From Brachybacterium avium (GTDB lineage Bacteria > Actinomycetota > Actinomycetes > Actinomycetales > Dermabacteraceae), in NCBI RefSeq assembly GCF_002216795.1, contig NZ_CP022316.1, positions 992,001-1,056,000 on the forward strand: 64,000 nt of DNA, given 5' to 3'. A program made the position numbers and the translations under genes. Shown here piece by piece: positions 40,196-49,541 of this stretch. Under the pieces are notes generated by a model, which searched no databases, was not told the DNA's origin, and saw only the letters and a list, made by a program, of their open reading frames with translations. How positions within the stretch are numbered: the stretch's first letter is position 1; every line of letters begins with the position of its first letter.

Positions 40196-42223
40196 ATGAC
40201 CTCCCCCGCAGCTGCCTCGTCCACCGACGCCACGGAGTTCACCGACTTCTCCGACGTCGACGCCTTCCTGCGCATCCCGCGCCTGACCTCCGTGGCCGCG
40301 AGCCAGGACGGCCGGGTGGTGGCCGCGATCCAGGAGGCCGATGAGCCCGGCGCGAAGCTCATCTCCTCCCTGTGGGAGCTGGATCCCCAGGGTCGGGAGC
40401 CCGCCCGTCGGCTGACCTTCTCCGCGAAGGGCGAGAGCGCCCCGCGCTTCGCCCCCGACGGCTCCCTGCTGTTCAGCTCCGCCCGCCCGCACCCGGAAGG
40501 CGGCGCCGAGGAGGACACCGCCGCGATCTGGCGCCTGCCCCGCACCGGTGAGGCACAGGTGGTGGCCTCGGCCCCAGCAGGCCTGTCCCTGCTCGCCGTC
40601 GCCGCGGACGGCACCATGCTCGGCGCCACCAGCGTGCTGCCCGGCGGCACGATCGAGGACGATGCCGAGCGCCGGAAGGCCCGCAAGGATGCGAAGCAGA
40701 CCACCATCTGGCACACCGGGATGCCGATCCGGCTGTGGGACCACGAGATCGGGGACGAGAGCCGCCGCCTGATGCTGATCACTCCGGACGGGGACCTCAC
40801 CGACCTCACCCCGGACGTCGGCACCGTGACCCTCTACGCCGCCTCCGCGGACCTCTCCCCCGACGGCTCCACCGTCGCCACCTCCTGGACCCAGCGGGCC
40901 CGCGGCGGCGAGACCCGCAGCTCGATCGCGCTGATCGACACCGCGACCCTGCGTCGCAGCGTGCTGTGCGCGGCGGACGAGACCGCCCAGTTCAGCTCGC
41001 CGCTGTTCTCCCGCGACGGCCGGCACCTGGCCGTGATCCGCTCGACCGCCTCGTCCCCCACCGACACCAGTTACAGCCGCCTGGAGGTCCATCCCGTCGG
41101 CGGCGGCGACCCGGTCACCGCGCAGCTGGGCGACCTCAGCATGACCGACCTCGAATGGGCCGAGGACGGCTCGCTGCTGGTCGCCGGCGACCTCCACTCC
41201 TCGGGCGCGGTGCTCGCGATCGACCCGGCGACGGGCGAGGCGCGCACCGTGGCGGGCGACGGCGTCTTCTCCTCCCTCGCCGCGGCCCCGGGCGGCGCCG
41301 TCTTCGCGCTGCGCTCGGACATCGCGACCCCGTCCCGCCCGCTCCGGATCGGCGCCGACGGGACGTTGCGCGCACTGCCCGCCCCGGGCGCAGTGGGGGC
41401 CCTGCCGGGAGCCCTGGAGTGGGTGGAGACCGAGGTCGACGGGATCACCGTGGGCGGCTGGCTGTGCCTGCCCGCCGGCGCCTCTGTTGAGCATCCCGCG
41501 CCGGTCATGCTGTGGATCCACGGCGGGCCCCACGGCTCCTACAACGCCTGGAGCTGGCGCTGGTGCCCCTGGCTCTCGGTCGAGCGCGGCTATGCGGTGC
41601 TGATGCCGGATCCGGCGATGTCCACGGGGTACGGGGACGCGGGCCTGAACCGCGGCTGGCCGCGCCGTCCCGACGTGGTCTTCCACGAGTGCGAGACCCT
41701 GTTCGACAGGGTGCTCGAGCGGGAGGAGCTGGACGTCTCGCGCACCGCGATGCTCGGCGCCTCCTTCGGCGGGTTCATGGCCAACTGGATCGCCGGGCAC
41801 ACCGAGCGCTTCGACGCGATCGTCACCCATGCGGGGCTGTGGGCGCTGGACCAGCAGCACCGCACCACCGACGCCGCCGCCTCCAAGATGCGGGTGCACC
41901 GCCACGAGGACGAGGACCCGGACTGGTACCGGGCCTTCTCCCCGCACCACGAGATCGATGCGATCACCACCCCGATGCTGGTCACCCACGGCAACCGTGA
42001 CTACCGGGTGCCGATCAGCGAGGCGCTGCGGCTGTGGTGGGACCTCGTCTCCACCTGGGACGGCGAGCCGCAGGACATGCCGCACCGCTTCCTGCAGCTG
42101 ACCAGCGAGAACCACTGGGTGCTCACCCCGTCCAACGCGCTCGCCTGGAACCAGGCCGTGCTGGCCTTCTGCGACCAGCACGTCCTCGGCGCCGACCCCG
42201 TCCCGGACGTCCTGCCCTGGTGA
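40196..42223 (+). CDS. S9 family prolyl oligopeptidase/acylaminoacyl-peptidase
   Basis: A 675-residue cytoplasmic serine peptidase. Residues 1-400 form a beta-propeller with repeated blades (TSVAASQDGRVVAA, SADLSPDGSTVATSW). The C-terminal alpha/beta hydrolase has the complete triad: S523 in GASFGGFMANW, D602 in THGNRDYRVP and H640 in SENHWVLTP. Such enzymes clear short peptides or remove acylated N-terminal residues. The stop codon TGA at 42221 is itself the first part of a 14-bp repeat array. No signal peptide is present. Confidence 0.9.
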   Translation: MTSPAAASSTDATEFTDFSDVDAFLRIPRLTSVAASQDGRVVAAIQEADEPGAKLISSLWELDPQGREPARRLTFSAKGESAPRFAPDGSLLFSSARPHPEGGAEEDTAAIWRLPRTGEAQVVASAPAGLSLLAVAADGTMLGATSVLPGGTIEDDAERRKARKDAKQTTIWHTGMPIRLWDHEIGDESRRLMLITPDGDLTDLTPDVGTVTLYAASADLSPDGSTVATSWTQRARGGETRSSIALIDTATLRRSVLCAADETAQFSSPLFSRDGRHLAVIRSTASSPTDTSYSRLEVHPVGGGDPVTAQLGDLSMTDLEWAEDGSLLVAGDLHSSGAVLAIDPATGEARTVAGDGVFSSLAAAPGGAVFALRSDIATPSRPLRIGADGTLRALPAPGAVGALPGALEWVETEVDGITVGGWLCLPAGASVEHPAPVMLWIHGGPHGSYNAWSWRWCPWLSVERGYAVLMPDPAMSTGYGDAGLNRGWPRRPDVVFHECETLFDRVLEREELDVSRTAMLGASFGGFMANWIAGHTERFDAIVTHAGLWALDQQHRTTDAAASKMRVHRHEDEDPDWYRAFSPHHEIDAITTPMLVTHGNRDYRVPISEALRLWWDLVSTWDGEPQDMPHRFLQLTSENHWVLTPSNALAWNQAVLAFCDQHVLGADPVPDVLPW

Positions 42224-42276
42224 GCCCCGGCTGGCGAGCCCCGGCTGGTGAGCGCCGGCGGGTGAGCGCCACCAGA
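42221..42276. repeat. 14-bp tandem repeat beginning at the peptidase stop codon
   Basis: Units start at 42221, 42235, 42249 and 42263, with the first TGAGCCCCGGCTGG. Each copy after the first shows a few changes and the fourth is partial. The first unit contains the stop codon of the S9 peptidase. Confidence 0.65.
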
Positions 42277-42348
42277 AGACTGCGCTAAACCAGCGTTGAA
42301 CGGCTGTGCGGCGTTCAACGCCCACTGACGACAGAGAACTGGTGGCGC
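42266..42348. repeat. 83-bp nested inverted repeat
   Basis: The outer 10-bp arms are GCGCCACCAG (42266-42275) and CTGGTGGCGC (42339-42348). Inside is a second hairpin, GCGTTGAAC (42293-42301) against GTTCAACGC (42314-42322). It could be a terminator for the peptidase gene or a small non-autonomous element. Confidence 0.55.
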
Positions 42349-42443
42349 CAACCGGCCAACCGGCCAACCGGCCAAGCCGGCCCGGGCCGGGCCAGCCGGC
42401 CAGCCGGGCCAACCGGGCCGGGCCAGCCGGCCAGCCGGACCGG
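42348..42443. repeat. CCAACCGG/CCAGCCGG satellite-like array
   Basis: Three exact CCAACCGG units (42348-42371) are followed by variants such as CCAAGCCGG and CCAGCCGG to about 42443. The tract is almost purely G, C and A and is strongly self-complementary. No coding frame is supported. A TAGGCT -10 candidate at 42447-42452 for the next gene lies at its right edge. Confidence 0.75.
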
Positions 42444-42506
42444 CACTAGGCTGATGGTGCCCCGCCCTGCGGATCGTCCGTGGGCGTCTGCTCGGACAGA
42501 GGATCC

Positions 42507-42767
42507 ATGACTCCACGCCGCCGCCGTTTCGACGCCACCTGGCTGCCCTTCGGCATGATGATCGGGCTCACCGTGGGGATCGGGCTGGGTCTGTCGGTGA
42601 TCGGCAACATCTTCGCCGGCGCGCTGGTCGGCTTCGTCGGCGGCGCGGCACTGGGCATCGCTCTCGGATTCCGCGATCCGCGGCGCACGGGGAACGACGA
42701 GGACGCCGACGACGACCGCTATCGCCGCGAGCACGGAGACCCGGGACCACAGCACGGCGACCGCTGA
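42507..42767 (+). CDS. Small two-helix membrane protein
   Basis: An 86-residue protein. After a basic start (MTPRRRRFD) come two hydrophobic segments, about residues 12-33 (LPFGMMIGLTVGIGLGLSVI) and 36-54 (IFAGALVGFVGGAALGIALG). The tail is highly charged (NDEDADDDRYRREHGD). It resembles the glycine-rich two-helix proteins common in Micrococcales, with no known function. A GAGG ribosome site lies 6 bases before the ATG at 42507. Confidence 0.65.
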   Translation: MTPRRRRFDATWLPFGMMIGLTVGIGLGLSVIGNIFAGALVGFVGGAALGIALGFRDPRRTGNDEDADDDRYRREHGDPGPQHGDR

Positions 42768-42772
42768 GAGCT

Positions 42773-42791
42773 CTCGGCCGGAACGGCCGAG
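42773..42791 (+). terminator. Short stem-loop after the two-helix protein
   Basis: CTCGGCCG and CGGCCGAG pair around a GAA loop just after the stop at 42767. There is no T-run, so its strength is uncertain. Confidence 0.45.
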
Positions 42792-42856
42792 CCCGCTGGC
42801 CGCCGCGCACACGGGGTGCACACGGCATCGGGGCGGGAAGAGGGAAGGGATCGATC

Positions 42857-43762
42857 ATGAGGACCGTGAAGATCACACGACGCACCCGCACCGCCATGGC
42901 GCTCCTCGCCGGTGCAGCCCTGCTGGGCCTCGGTGCCTGCGGGACCGGCACCGAGGACGGGGCGGAGGAATCCTCGGCTCCGCCCTCGGCGAGCACCGAC
43001 GACGGGGCGCAGGAGACGGAGCAGGACGCCGATCACGATCAGGCCTCCGACGACGGCGGCTCCGCGACCGGCGACGACGACGAGGTCACCGAGGACGACG
43101 AGGGGGCGAGCACCGCCGGGGAGCGCACCCGGATCATGCTCCGCACCGACCTGGGGCTGGATGGCAGCACCGGCGAAGGCGCCCTCGTGCTCACCGGGGA
43201 CGATCTGTCGGCACTGCTCGCCGAGCCCTTCGGCGGCACCGCCGACTGTGATGCCGAGCTGGTGCTCGAACCGGGCGCCGCTCCCGTCGACTGCGTCGGC
43301 CCAGCGAACTTCGACAGCACCGAGCCGACCCAGCCATGGGTCGCTCACACGGTCATGGTCCCCGCGGAGTCCGGCTTCCAGGACGGCTCCCGCGTCGCGG
43401 TGCTGTTCTCCACGGGGACGGCGCTGCCGGAGGCGGCAGAGGACCTGCTGGATGAGGACGTCACCCTGACCGGGGTGGGCTTCGGCTCCACCTTCGGGAT
43501 GGATCCGCTCAGCGCCGAGGACGTCGCCGGGAGCACCCTGGGCACCCTCACCTCGGAATTCGCCTACGTGCCCGTGGACGAGATGGCCGACTGGTCGGAC
43601 GTCACCTGCGAGGACGGTCTCGACTTCGCGGAGTTCGAGACCGTGGACTGCGAGGCGACCACCGCCGAGGGCGAGTCCTGGGACCTGGTGGTCGCACCGG
43701 GCACCTATGCGGACAACGACCAGGGGCTGCTGGTCGGGATCGATCGCACGAGCGGCAGCTGA
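42857..43762 (+). CDS. Hypothetical lipoprotein
   Basis: A 301-residue secreted lipoprotein. The basic N-terminus (RRTRTAMALL) leads to the lipobox LGLGAC with the lipid-modified C28. Residues 30-90 are an acidic Asp/Glu/Ser linker. The folded part from about residue 92 contains four further cysteines (TADCDAELVL, APVDCVGPA, DVTCEDGLD, TVDCEATT), which could form two disulfides. No domain family is recognised. Monocistronic context gives no function. Confidence 0.75.
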   Translation: MRTVKITRRTRTAMALLAGAALLGLGACGTGTEDGAEESSAPPSASTDDGAQETEQDADHDQASDDGGSATGDDDEVTEDDEGASTAGERTRIMLRTDLGLDGSTGEGALVLTGDDLSALLAEPFGGTADCDAELVLEPGAAPVDCVGPANFDSTEPTQPWVAHTVMVPAESGFQDGSRVAVLFSTGTALPEAAEDLLDEDVTLTGVGFGSTFGMDPLSAEDVAGSTLGTLTSEFAYVPVDEMADWSDVTCEDGLDFAEFETVDCEATTAEGESWDLVVAPGTYADNDQGLLVGIDRTSGS

Positions 43763-43938
43763 GCCCGGCTCAGTCCGCTCGCGGCCACCGGCGGTCAGCT
43801 CGCTCACCGGTGGCGGCGCGGCCACGCCCGCCGCGGCTATCGTGGAGGTGCGTCGGGCGGATCCTGCCGGCGCCGCGGCCGGGACGACCCGGACGACGGA
43901 CCCACCCGAGGACGGCCTCGCAGGAGGATTCTCCGTCC

Positions 43939-45122
43939 ATGCCGTCCGACTCCCCCGCTCCCGCGCCGACCGGCCACCGTCCGGTCCGCGCCGTTCTCAC
44001 CCGTGGCGCGCTCACCCGTCTGCTCCTGGGCTGGGCCGCCGTCGGTGCGATGACGCCGGCTGCACCGCTGCTGGATGGCGCGCTGTCCCCGTTGGTGCTC
44101 GCCCTGCTGCTGGTGGCGATCGTGGTGGTGATCGTGGTGGCCGCCGGGGGCGTGGTCCAGCAGGCCGAGGCGCTCGCACGCCGGCTCGGCGACCCCTACG
44201 GCACGCTCGTGCTCACCCTGTCGATCGTGGTGATCGAGGTGGTGCTGATCGCTGCGGTGATGCTCGGGCCGGGTGAGCACGCCACCATCGCCCGGGACTC
44301 GGTGATGGCTGTCTCCATGATCATCATGAACCTGGTGCTCGGGCTGTGCCTGCTGGTGGCGGGGCTGCGTCATGGCGCCCTCCCCCTGCAACGGGTGGGC
44401 ACCTCCGCCTACCTGGTGATGCTGGTGGCGCTGGCCGCGCTGGCGTTCGCCCTGCCGGCGACCCTCGGGCCGGCGGCGGCTACTCCCCCGTCCAGGCGCT
44501 GGTGATCGGGGGCCTCACGGTGCTGCTGTACGCCGTCTTCCTGCTGCGGCAGATGGGTGCCCAGTCCGGTGAGTTCCAGGAGGTGACGCCGAGCGGTGGC
44601 CACGGACCGGTGCCGACGGAGACCGCTGACCCCGGCCGCACCCCGCTGGGCGAGGTCCTGGCCACCCATCGCCGTGAGCTGCTGGCCCGCACCGCGATGC
44701 TGATCGCGACCGTGCTGCCGATCGTGCTGCTCTCGCACCACATGGCCGGCCTGCTCGATGACGCGCTGGCCCGGCTCGGCGCTCCGGTCGCGCTCGGCGG
44801 GGTGCTGATCGCCATGATCGTGTTCACGCCGGAGTCGATCACCGCGGTGCGAGCGGCCCTGTCCGGCGAGATGCAGCGGGTGGCGAACCTGTGCCATGGC
44901 GCGCTGGTCTCCACCCTCGCCCTGACCATCCCGACAGTGCTGGTGCTGGGCCTGCTGGTCGGCACCGAGGTGACGCTCGCGGAATCGGCGACAAACCTGC
45001 TCCTGCTGGGCGTGACCCTCGCCGTCGCCGCGATCTCTGCGGCCGCACCTCGGGTCACCGCGGTGCACGGCGGTGTGCACCTGCTGCTGTTCGCCGTCTA
45101 CGCGCTCGCGCTGTTCTCCTGA
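43939..45122 (+). pseudogene. Calcium/proton antiporter (ChaA-like), single-base frameshift
   Basis: A cation/H+ exchanger with about 10-11 membrane helices and the two conserved acidic repeats of the CaCA family: LSIVVIEVVLIAAVML in the first half and MIVFTPESITAVRAAL in the second. The frame breaks near 44467-44476 in a G/C-rich run. Restoring one base joins ALPATLG to GGYSPVQALVIGGL and gives a complete 394-residue protein. As written, ORF 1 ends at 44505 and the rest reads in another frame to 45122. GGAGG precedes the ATG. Because both halves are fully conserved, sequencing error is as likely as decay. Confidence 0.82.
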
Positions 45123-45142
45123 CCCTCACGCCCCGGTCGCGG

Positions 45143-45148
45143 TATGGT
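45143..45148 (+). promoter_or_regulatory. -10 box for leaderless dienelactone hydrolase gene
   Basis: TATGGT lies 6 bases before the GTG at 45155; no ribosome site fits. Confidence 0.5.
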
Positions 45149-45154
45149 CGCCGC

Positions 45155-45904
45155 GTGAGTGCGATGACGCTGCCCATCCCGACCGATGCTGGTGACCTCC
45201 CGGGCCTGCTCTGGCTGCCCGAGGACCTCGAACAGCCCGTCCCCGGCCTCGTGGTGCTGCAGGAGATCTTCGGCCTGTCCGACTACGTGCAGCGGCGCTG
45301 CGCGGATCTCGCCGCGCTCGGCTATGCCGTGCTGGCACCGCAGTTGTTCGCCCGCCTGGACCCGCCGCTGGTGGGGCTGGAGGACTGGGACGACTTCGAG
45401 TCCTGGCTCGGCGAGGGCGTGGCCCTGACCGCACAGCTGCCCTGGGAGCGCGCCGAGGCCGATGCCCTGGCAGCCCTGAACGCCCTGCGGGCGCACGGCG
45501 CCGTCGATTCCGAGCAGGTGGGCCTGGTGGGCTTCTGCTACGGCGGCGGGCTCGCGTTCGCGGCGACCGCCTCCGCCGCGGCGGAGGAGCGACCCCCGTC
45601 GGCGCTGGTGAGCTATTACGGCTCGGCGCTGCCCACGCTCCTGGACCGGGCCGCACAGGTCGAGGTGCCGAGCCTGCATCACTTCGGCACCTCCGATGCG
45701 TTCATCCCGCTGGAGCAGGTCGAGGAGATCCGGCGTGCGGTGACCGCCGATGGCACCCGTGACCAGATCCGCTTCCGCCTGCACGAGGGAGCCGGGCATG
45801 CCTTCGACAATCCCCACCCCGGCCTCCATCACGACGCGGGCGCCGAGGCCGCCTGGCAGCAGACGACCGGCTTCCTCGCGGAGACGCTGCCGACGCGCTC
45901 CTGA
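45155..45904 (+). CDS. Dienelactone hydrolase family protein
   Basis: A 249-residue alpha/beta hydrolase. The nucleophile is the cysteine in GLVGFCYGGG (near residue 130), with the family glutamate in LQEIFGLSDY, an aspartate in HFGTSDAFIP and the histidine in EGAGHAFDNP. This is the Cys-Asp-His triad of dienelactone hydrolases, which open lactones in chloroaromatic breakdown, though most family members have other substrates. The GTG at 45155 is chosen on the -10 spacing; ATG 45164 is an alternative. No aromatic pathway genes are nearby. Confidence 0.87.
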   Translation: MSAMTLPIPTDAGDLPGLLWLPEDLEQPVPGLVVLQEIFGLSDYVQRRCADLAALGYAVLAPQLFARLDPPLVGLEDWDDFESWLGEGVALTAQLPWERAEADALAALNALRAHGAVDSEQVGLVGFCYGGGLAFAATASAAAEERPPSALVSYYGSALPTLLDRAAQVEVPSLHHFGTSDAFIPLEQVEEIRRAVTADGTRDQIRFRLHEGAGHAFDNPHPGLHHDAGAEAAWQQTTGFLAETLPTRS

Positions 45905-46255
45905 GCGAGACCCACACCACTGATACCGGGCGGAACGCGGCTCCTCCCGGCGCGAAACACCTGCGAGACCGAATAGTTATGTCCAGATTGTCGGACAGTC
46001 CGCACAGCGGCGCGCGGAGGCCGCCGAGGCCACGCCGCCCCAGCGCACAGCGTTTTTGCGTTCCGCATCTGCTTCAGTGAACTCCCGGCGGATGGCATAT
46101 GCAATGGTCAGAAACGACTGTTGCGGCGCGTGAACGGTTTGCCGCGTCTGCGGCGGAGGACGAAGATGGATCATCGGGTCGGTGCTCCGCGAGCGCCAAG
46201 GACGTGGAGCGACACCGATCCGTGCCCGCCCGACCCCTGCTGACGAGGAGCCCAC
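45905..46255. other. 351-bp gap upstream of the betaine ABC operon
   Basis: No gene is supported. It is less GC-rich than its surroundings in places (for example GCGTTTTTGCG near 46050 and GGCATATGC near 46095). ATTGTCGGACAG at 45987-45998 has a TGTC-G-GACA dyad and could be a GntR-type or osmoregulatory site. I see no convincing promoter pair, but the length suits a regulated promoter. Confidence 0.4.
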
Positions 46256-47536
46256 GTGCCACCAGTGATCACTGCCGACGGCCTGTACAAGGTCTTCGGT
46301 CGCCGCCCCTCGCGAGGCGTGGATGCCCTCCGGCGAGGCACGACGCGCGAGGAGCTGCGCGACGACGGGCTGACCGCTGCGGTGATCGACGCGAGCTTCA
46401 GCGTCGAGCCCGGCGAGAACTTCGTCGTGATGGGCCTCTCCGGCTCCGGCAAGTCGACCCTGATCCGCATGGTCAACGGGCTGCTGCCGGCCACAGCGGG
46501 TGAGCTGCGCATCGGCGACGACGTGCTCTCGAACATGTCCGCCGCCAAGGTCCGCCAGGTGCGCCGCAAGCGCATCTCGATGGTCTTCCAGCACTTCGCG
46601 CTGCTGCCCCATCGCACCGTCGGCGAGAACGCCGCCTACGGTCTCGAGGTCAGCGGCGTGAATCGTGCCGAGCGGCAGCAGCGTGCCGCCGACGCGCTCG
46701 AGATGGTCGGCCTGAAGGGCTGGGGCGGCTACAGGCCCTCGGCCCTCTCCGGCGGCATGCAGCAGCGTGTGGGCCTCGCCCGCGCCCTGGCGGCCGGGAC
46801 CGACATCATGCTCATGGATGAGGCGTTCTCCGCACTGGACCCGCTGATCCGCCGCGATATGCAGGATCAGCTGATCGATCTCCAGCAGAAGCTGGACAAG
46901 ACGATCCTGTTCATCACCCACGACCTCAACGAGGCCATGCGCATCGGCGATCGCATCGCGATGATGCGCGACGGGCGGATCGAGCAGATCGGCACCTCCG
47001 ACGAGATCCTCAACGAGCCGGCCAACGACTACGTGGCCCGCTTCATCCAGGATGTCGACCGTTCCCGCGTCATGACCGCAGAGAACATCCTCGAGCGCCC
47101 CGCCGAGACCCTCGGCGAGGACCACGGCCCGCGCACCGCGCACCGCATGCTGCGCGAGACCCAGAATTCGTGGCTGATCGCCCTGCATCGGGATCGCACC
47201 CCGCGCGGCGTGCTATGGGAGGACGACGTCGCCGATGCCGTCCGTCGGGGCCAGGACGAGCTGCCCTGGGTGCCCGGGCAGGAGATGCCCGTGGTCTCCT
47301 ACGACACCCCGATCGCCGAGCTGTTCGGCCCGTCCGCCCAGCATCAGAGCCCCCTGGTCGTCGTCGACGACGAGGGCAAGTTCCTCGGCGTGATCCCCCG
47401 GGTCACCCTGCTGACCGCCGCCGGGACCGGGCACAACGAGAACGGCGACGTCGTCACCACCGTCGATTCGCCGGACCCTGCTGGCGGCGATGCCCTGGGA
47501 GCGACGACCCACGAGACCAACGGAGGTGACCGATGA
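46256..47536 (+). CDS. Glycine betaine/proline ABC transporter ATP-binding protein (ProV/OpuAA-like)
   Basis: A 426-residue ATPase. Walker A is GLSGSGKST (about residue 63-71), the Q-loop FQHFALLPHRTV, the signature LSGGMQQRVGLARAL, Walker B IMLMDEAFSALDP and the H-loop FITHDLNEAM. The C-terminal 130 residues hold a CBS-type regulatory region that in relatives senses ionic strength. The start is GTG 46256, with GAGGAG six bases upstream. Its stop overlaps the permease start by 4 bases. Confidence 0.92.
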   Translation: MPPVITADGLYKVFGRRPSRGVDALRRGTTREELRDDGLTAAVIDASFSVEPGENFVVMGLSGSGKSTLIRMVNGLLPATAGELRIGDDVLSNMSAAKVRQVRRKRISMVFQHFALLPHRTVGENAAYGLEVSGVNRAERQQRAADALEMVGLKGWGGYRPSALSGGMQQRVGLARALAAGTDIMLMDEAFSALDPLIRRDMQDQLIDLQQKLDKTILFITHDLNEAMRIGDRIAMMRDGRIEQIGTSDEILNEPANDYVARFIQDVDRSRVMTAENILERPAETLGEDHGPRTAHRMLRETQNSWLIALHRDRTPRGVLWEDDVADAVRRGQDELPWVPGQEMPVVSYDTPIAELFGPSAQHQSPLVVVDDEGKFLGVIPRVTLLTAAGTGHNENGDVVTTVDSPDPAGGDALGATTHETNGGDR

Positions 47537-48432
47537 ACCCCGAGGACGGTCTCGTACCGCGCATTCCCATCGGCGACTGGGCCGAGAGCGGCATCGACTG
47601 GCTGAAGGCGAATCTCGCCTGGCTGTTCGACGCCTTCCGCTGGCTGATGGAGTTCCTCGTCGGGAACTTCACCGAGGCGCTGCTGTTCCTGCCCGCCCTG
47701 GTGATGATCCCGCTGCTGGCACTGATCGCCTGGGCGGTGCGCTCCTGGCGCATGGGCGTCGGCACCCTGGTGATGATGCTCGTGGTCGTCGCCATGGACC
47801 AGTGGACACCGATGCTCCAGACGATGGCGCTGGTGATCGTCGCGACCCTGTTCGCGGTGATCATCGCGGTGCCGCTGGGCATCCTGGCTGCCATGAACTC
47901 CACGGTGAGCGCGATCGTCAAACCGGTCATGGACTTCATGCAGACGATGCCCGCCTTCGTCTACCTGATCCCGGCGGTCACCTTCTTCTCGATCGGGCTG
48001 GTGCCAGGGATGTTCTCGACCATCATCTTCGCGCTGCCGCCCGGCGTGCGCATGACGGAGCTCGGCATCCGGCAGGTCGACTCCGAGACGGTCGAGGCCG
48101 GCGAGTCGTTCGGCGCCAACCGAGGGCAGATCCTCCGCGGCATCCAGCTTCCCCTGGCCATCCCCACCATCATGGCGGGCGTCAACCAGGTGATCATGCT
48201 GGCGCTGTCGATGGCCGTGATCGCCGGCATGGCCGGGACCGAAGGCTCCGGAAAGCTGGTCGTCCAGGCGATCTCGACCCTGGACCTCCCGCTCGGCGTC
48301 GAAGCCGGTCTCGGCGTCGTCGTCCTGGCGGTCTTCCTGGACCGCGTCACCGCCGCGCTGGGCAACCCCGGCGACTACAAGAGCTCGCTGACCGCCCTGG
48401 TGAGGCGGCGTCGCGCAGCCTCACGAACCTGA
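47533..48432 (+). CDS. Glycine betaine/proline ABC transporter permease (ProW-like)
   Basis: A 299-residue membrane protein with the ABC permease EAA-type loop (GESFGANRGQILRGIQLPLAIP). Helices include PLLALIAWAVRSW and LVMMLVVVAMDQW. It has the ProW/OpuAB pattern MDFMQTMPAFVYLIPAVTFFSIG. It is translationally coupled to the ATPase upstream (ATGA overlap) and followed by the binding protein after 41 bases, so the three form one importer for a quaternary amine osmolyte. Confidence 0.92.
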   Translation: MNPEDGLVPRIPIGDWAESGIDWLKANLAWLFDAFRWLMEFLVGNFTEALLFLPALVMIPLLALIAWAVRSWRMGVGTLVMMLVVVAMDQWTPMLQTMALVIVATLFAVIIAVPLGILAAMNSTVSAIVKPVMDFMQTMPAFVYLIPAVTFFSIGLVPGMFSTIIFALPPGVRMTELGIRQVDSETVEAGESFGANRGQILRGIQLPLAIPTIMAGVNQVIMLALSMAVIAGMAGTEGSGKLVVQAISTLDLPLGVEAGLGVVVLAVFLDRVTAALGNPGDYKSSLTALVRRRRAASRT

Positions 48433-48473
48433 CCCCCGAACCCATAGAACACCCCTGGAAAGGATGATCGATC

Positions 48474-49430
48474 ATGACCAAGCGCAACTCGCTCTGGACC
48501 CCGAACTCCGTCTCCCGCCGCTCCGCCCTGGTGGGCGGTGCCGGCCTGCTGGGCCTCGGCCTGGCCGCCTGCAGCAGCGACTCCGGTGACGGGGGCGGAA
48601 GCGGCGGCGACAGCAGCGGCGGTGGCGGCCCCGAGGGCAAGACCATCACGCTCGGCTACATCTCGTCCTGGACCGACGGCCTGTCCACCGCGTACCTGCT
48701 GGACAACCGCCTGACCGCGATGGGCTACACGGTCGAGCACCAGACCATCGCCGAGGCCGCCCTGCTCTACGCGGGTCTCGCCCAGGGCGACGTGAACATG
48801 TACCCCTCGGCCTGGCCCGAGGTCACCCACGCCGACTACATGAAGGAGTACGGCGATGACATCGAGGACCTCGATGCCTACTACGAGGGCGCGAAGCTGA
48901 ACTTCTCCGTCCCCGAGTACATGGACGACATCCAGTCGATCGCGGACCTGCAGGGCCAGGCGGACCGCTTCGACGGCAAGATCTATGGCATCGAGCCCGG
49001 CGCGGGCATCACCGGCGTCACCCAGGACAGCGTGATCCCCGGCTACGGCCTGGATGACTTCGAGCTGGTCACCTCCTCCACCCCGGCGATGCTCACCGAG
49101 CTGCAGAACAAGATCGATGCCGAGGAGGACATCGTCGTGACCCTGTGGTCCCCGTTCTGGGCCATGACCGCCTTCCCGGTCCGGGCCCTGGAGGACCCGG
49201 AGGGTCACTTCGGCGAGCCGGAGGCCCTGCACCACCTCGGCAACAAGGGCTTCTCCGAGGAGTTCCCCGAGGCCGCGGAGTGGATCGGGAAGATGAAGCT
49301 GTCCGACGAGGAGTTCGGCTCGCTCGAGGACACGGTCGTCAACCAGTTCGAGGAGGGCCAGGAGGCCGAAGCGATCGAAAAGTGGCTCGAGGAGAACCCC
49401 GACGTTCTGGCGCCGCTGCCGGGCGAGTGA
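48474..49430 (+). CDS. Glycine betaine-binding lipoprotein (ProX/OpuAC-like)
   Basis: A 318-residue solute-binding lipoprotein. A twin-arginine (SRRSALVGG) precedes the hydrophobic core and the lipobox LGLAAC, C33 being lipidated; export may use Tat. The mature domain shows TITLGYISSWTDGLSTAYLL and the OpuAC-typical VYPSAWPEVTH-like segment (NMYPSAWPEVTH). Several tryptophans (SSWTDG, AWPEV, LWSPFWAM) suit a cation-pi box for betaine. It is the last gene of the ABC operon, followed by a strong terminator. Confidence 0.9.
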   Translation: MTKRNSLWTPNSVSRRSALVGGAGLLGLGLAACSSDSGDGGGSGGDSSGGGGPEGKTITLGYISSWTDGLSTAYLLDNRLTAMGYTVEHQTIAEAALLYAGLAQGDVNMYPSAWPEVTHADYMKEYGDDIEDLDAYYEGAKLNFSVPEYMDDIQSIADLQGQADRFDGKIYGIEPGAGITGVTQDSVIPGYGLDDFELVTSSTPAMLTELQNKIDAEEDIVVTLWSPFWAMTAFPVRALEDPEGHFGEPEALHHLGNKGFSEEFPEAAEWIGKMKLSDEEFGSLEDTVVNQFEEGQEAEAIEKWLEENPDVLAPLPGE

Positions 49431-49484
49431 CCCCAGCGCGGACCTCCGCGCTCCGGCCGGCGGGCTGAGCCCCGCCTCCGCCGC

Positions 49485-49529
49485 ACAGGACGGGCCGACC
49501 ACGATCTCCTCGTGGTCGGCCCGTCCTGT
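49485..49529. terminator. 19-bp perfect stem terminator
   Basis: ACAGGACGGGCCGACCACG and its exact complement enclose a 7-base loop (ATCTCCT). It lies between convergent genes, the betaine-binding protein and the oxidoreductase. Confidence 0.88.
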
Positions 49530-49541
49530 CATCGCCGGGGT

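Noticed and set aside
42266-42348. Insertion sequence
   Set aside because: It has short inverted arms but no transposase and no target duplication; a small element or terminator is the most that can be said.
39446-42412. 988-codon minus-strand ORF opposite the oxidoreductase and S9 peptidase
   Set aside because: Low-complexity Gly/Arg/His-rich translation typical of a shadow frame; the plus strand has intact catalytic motifs.
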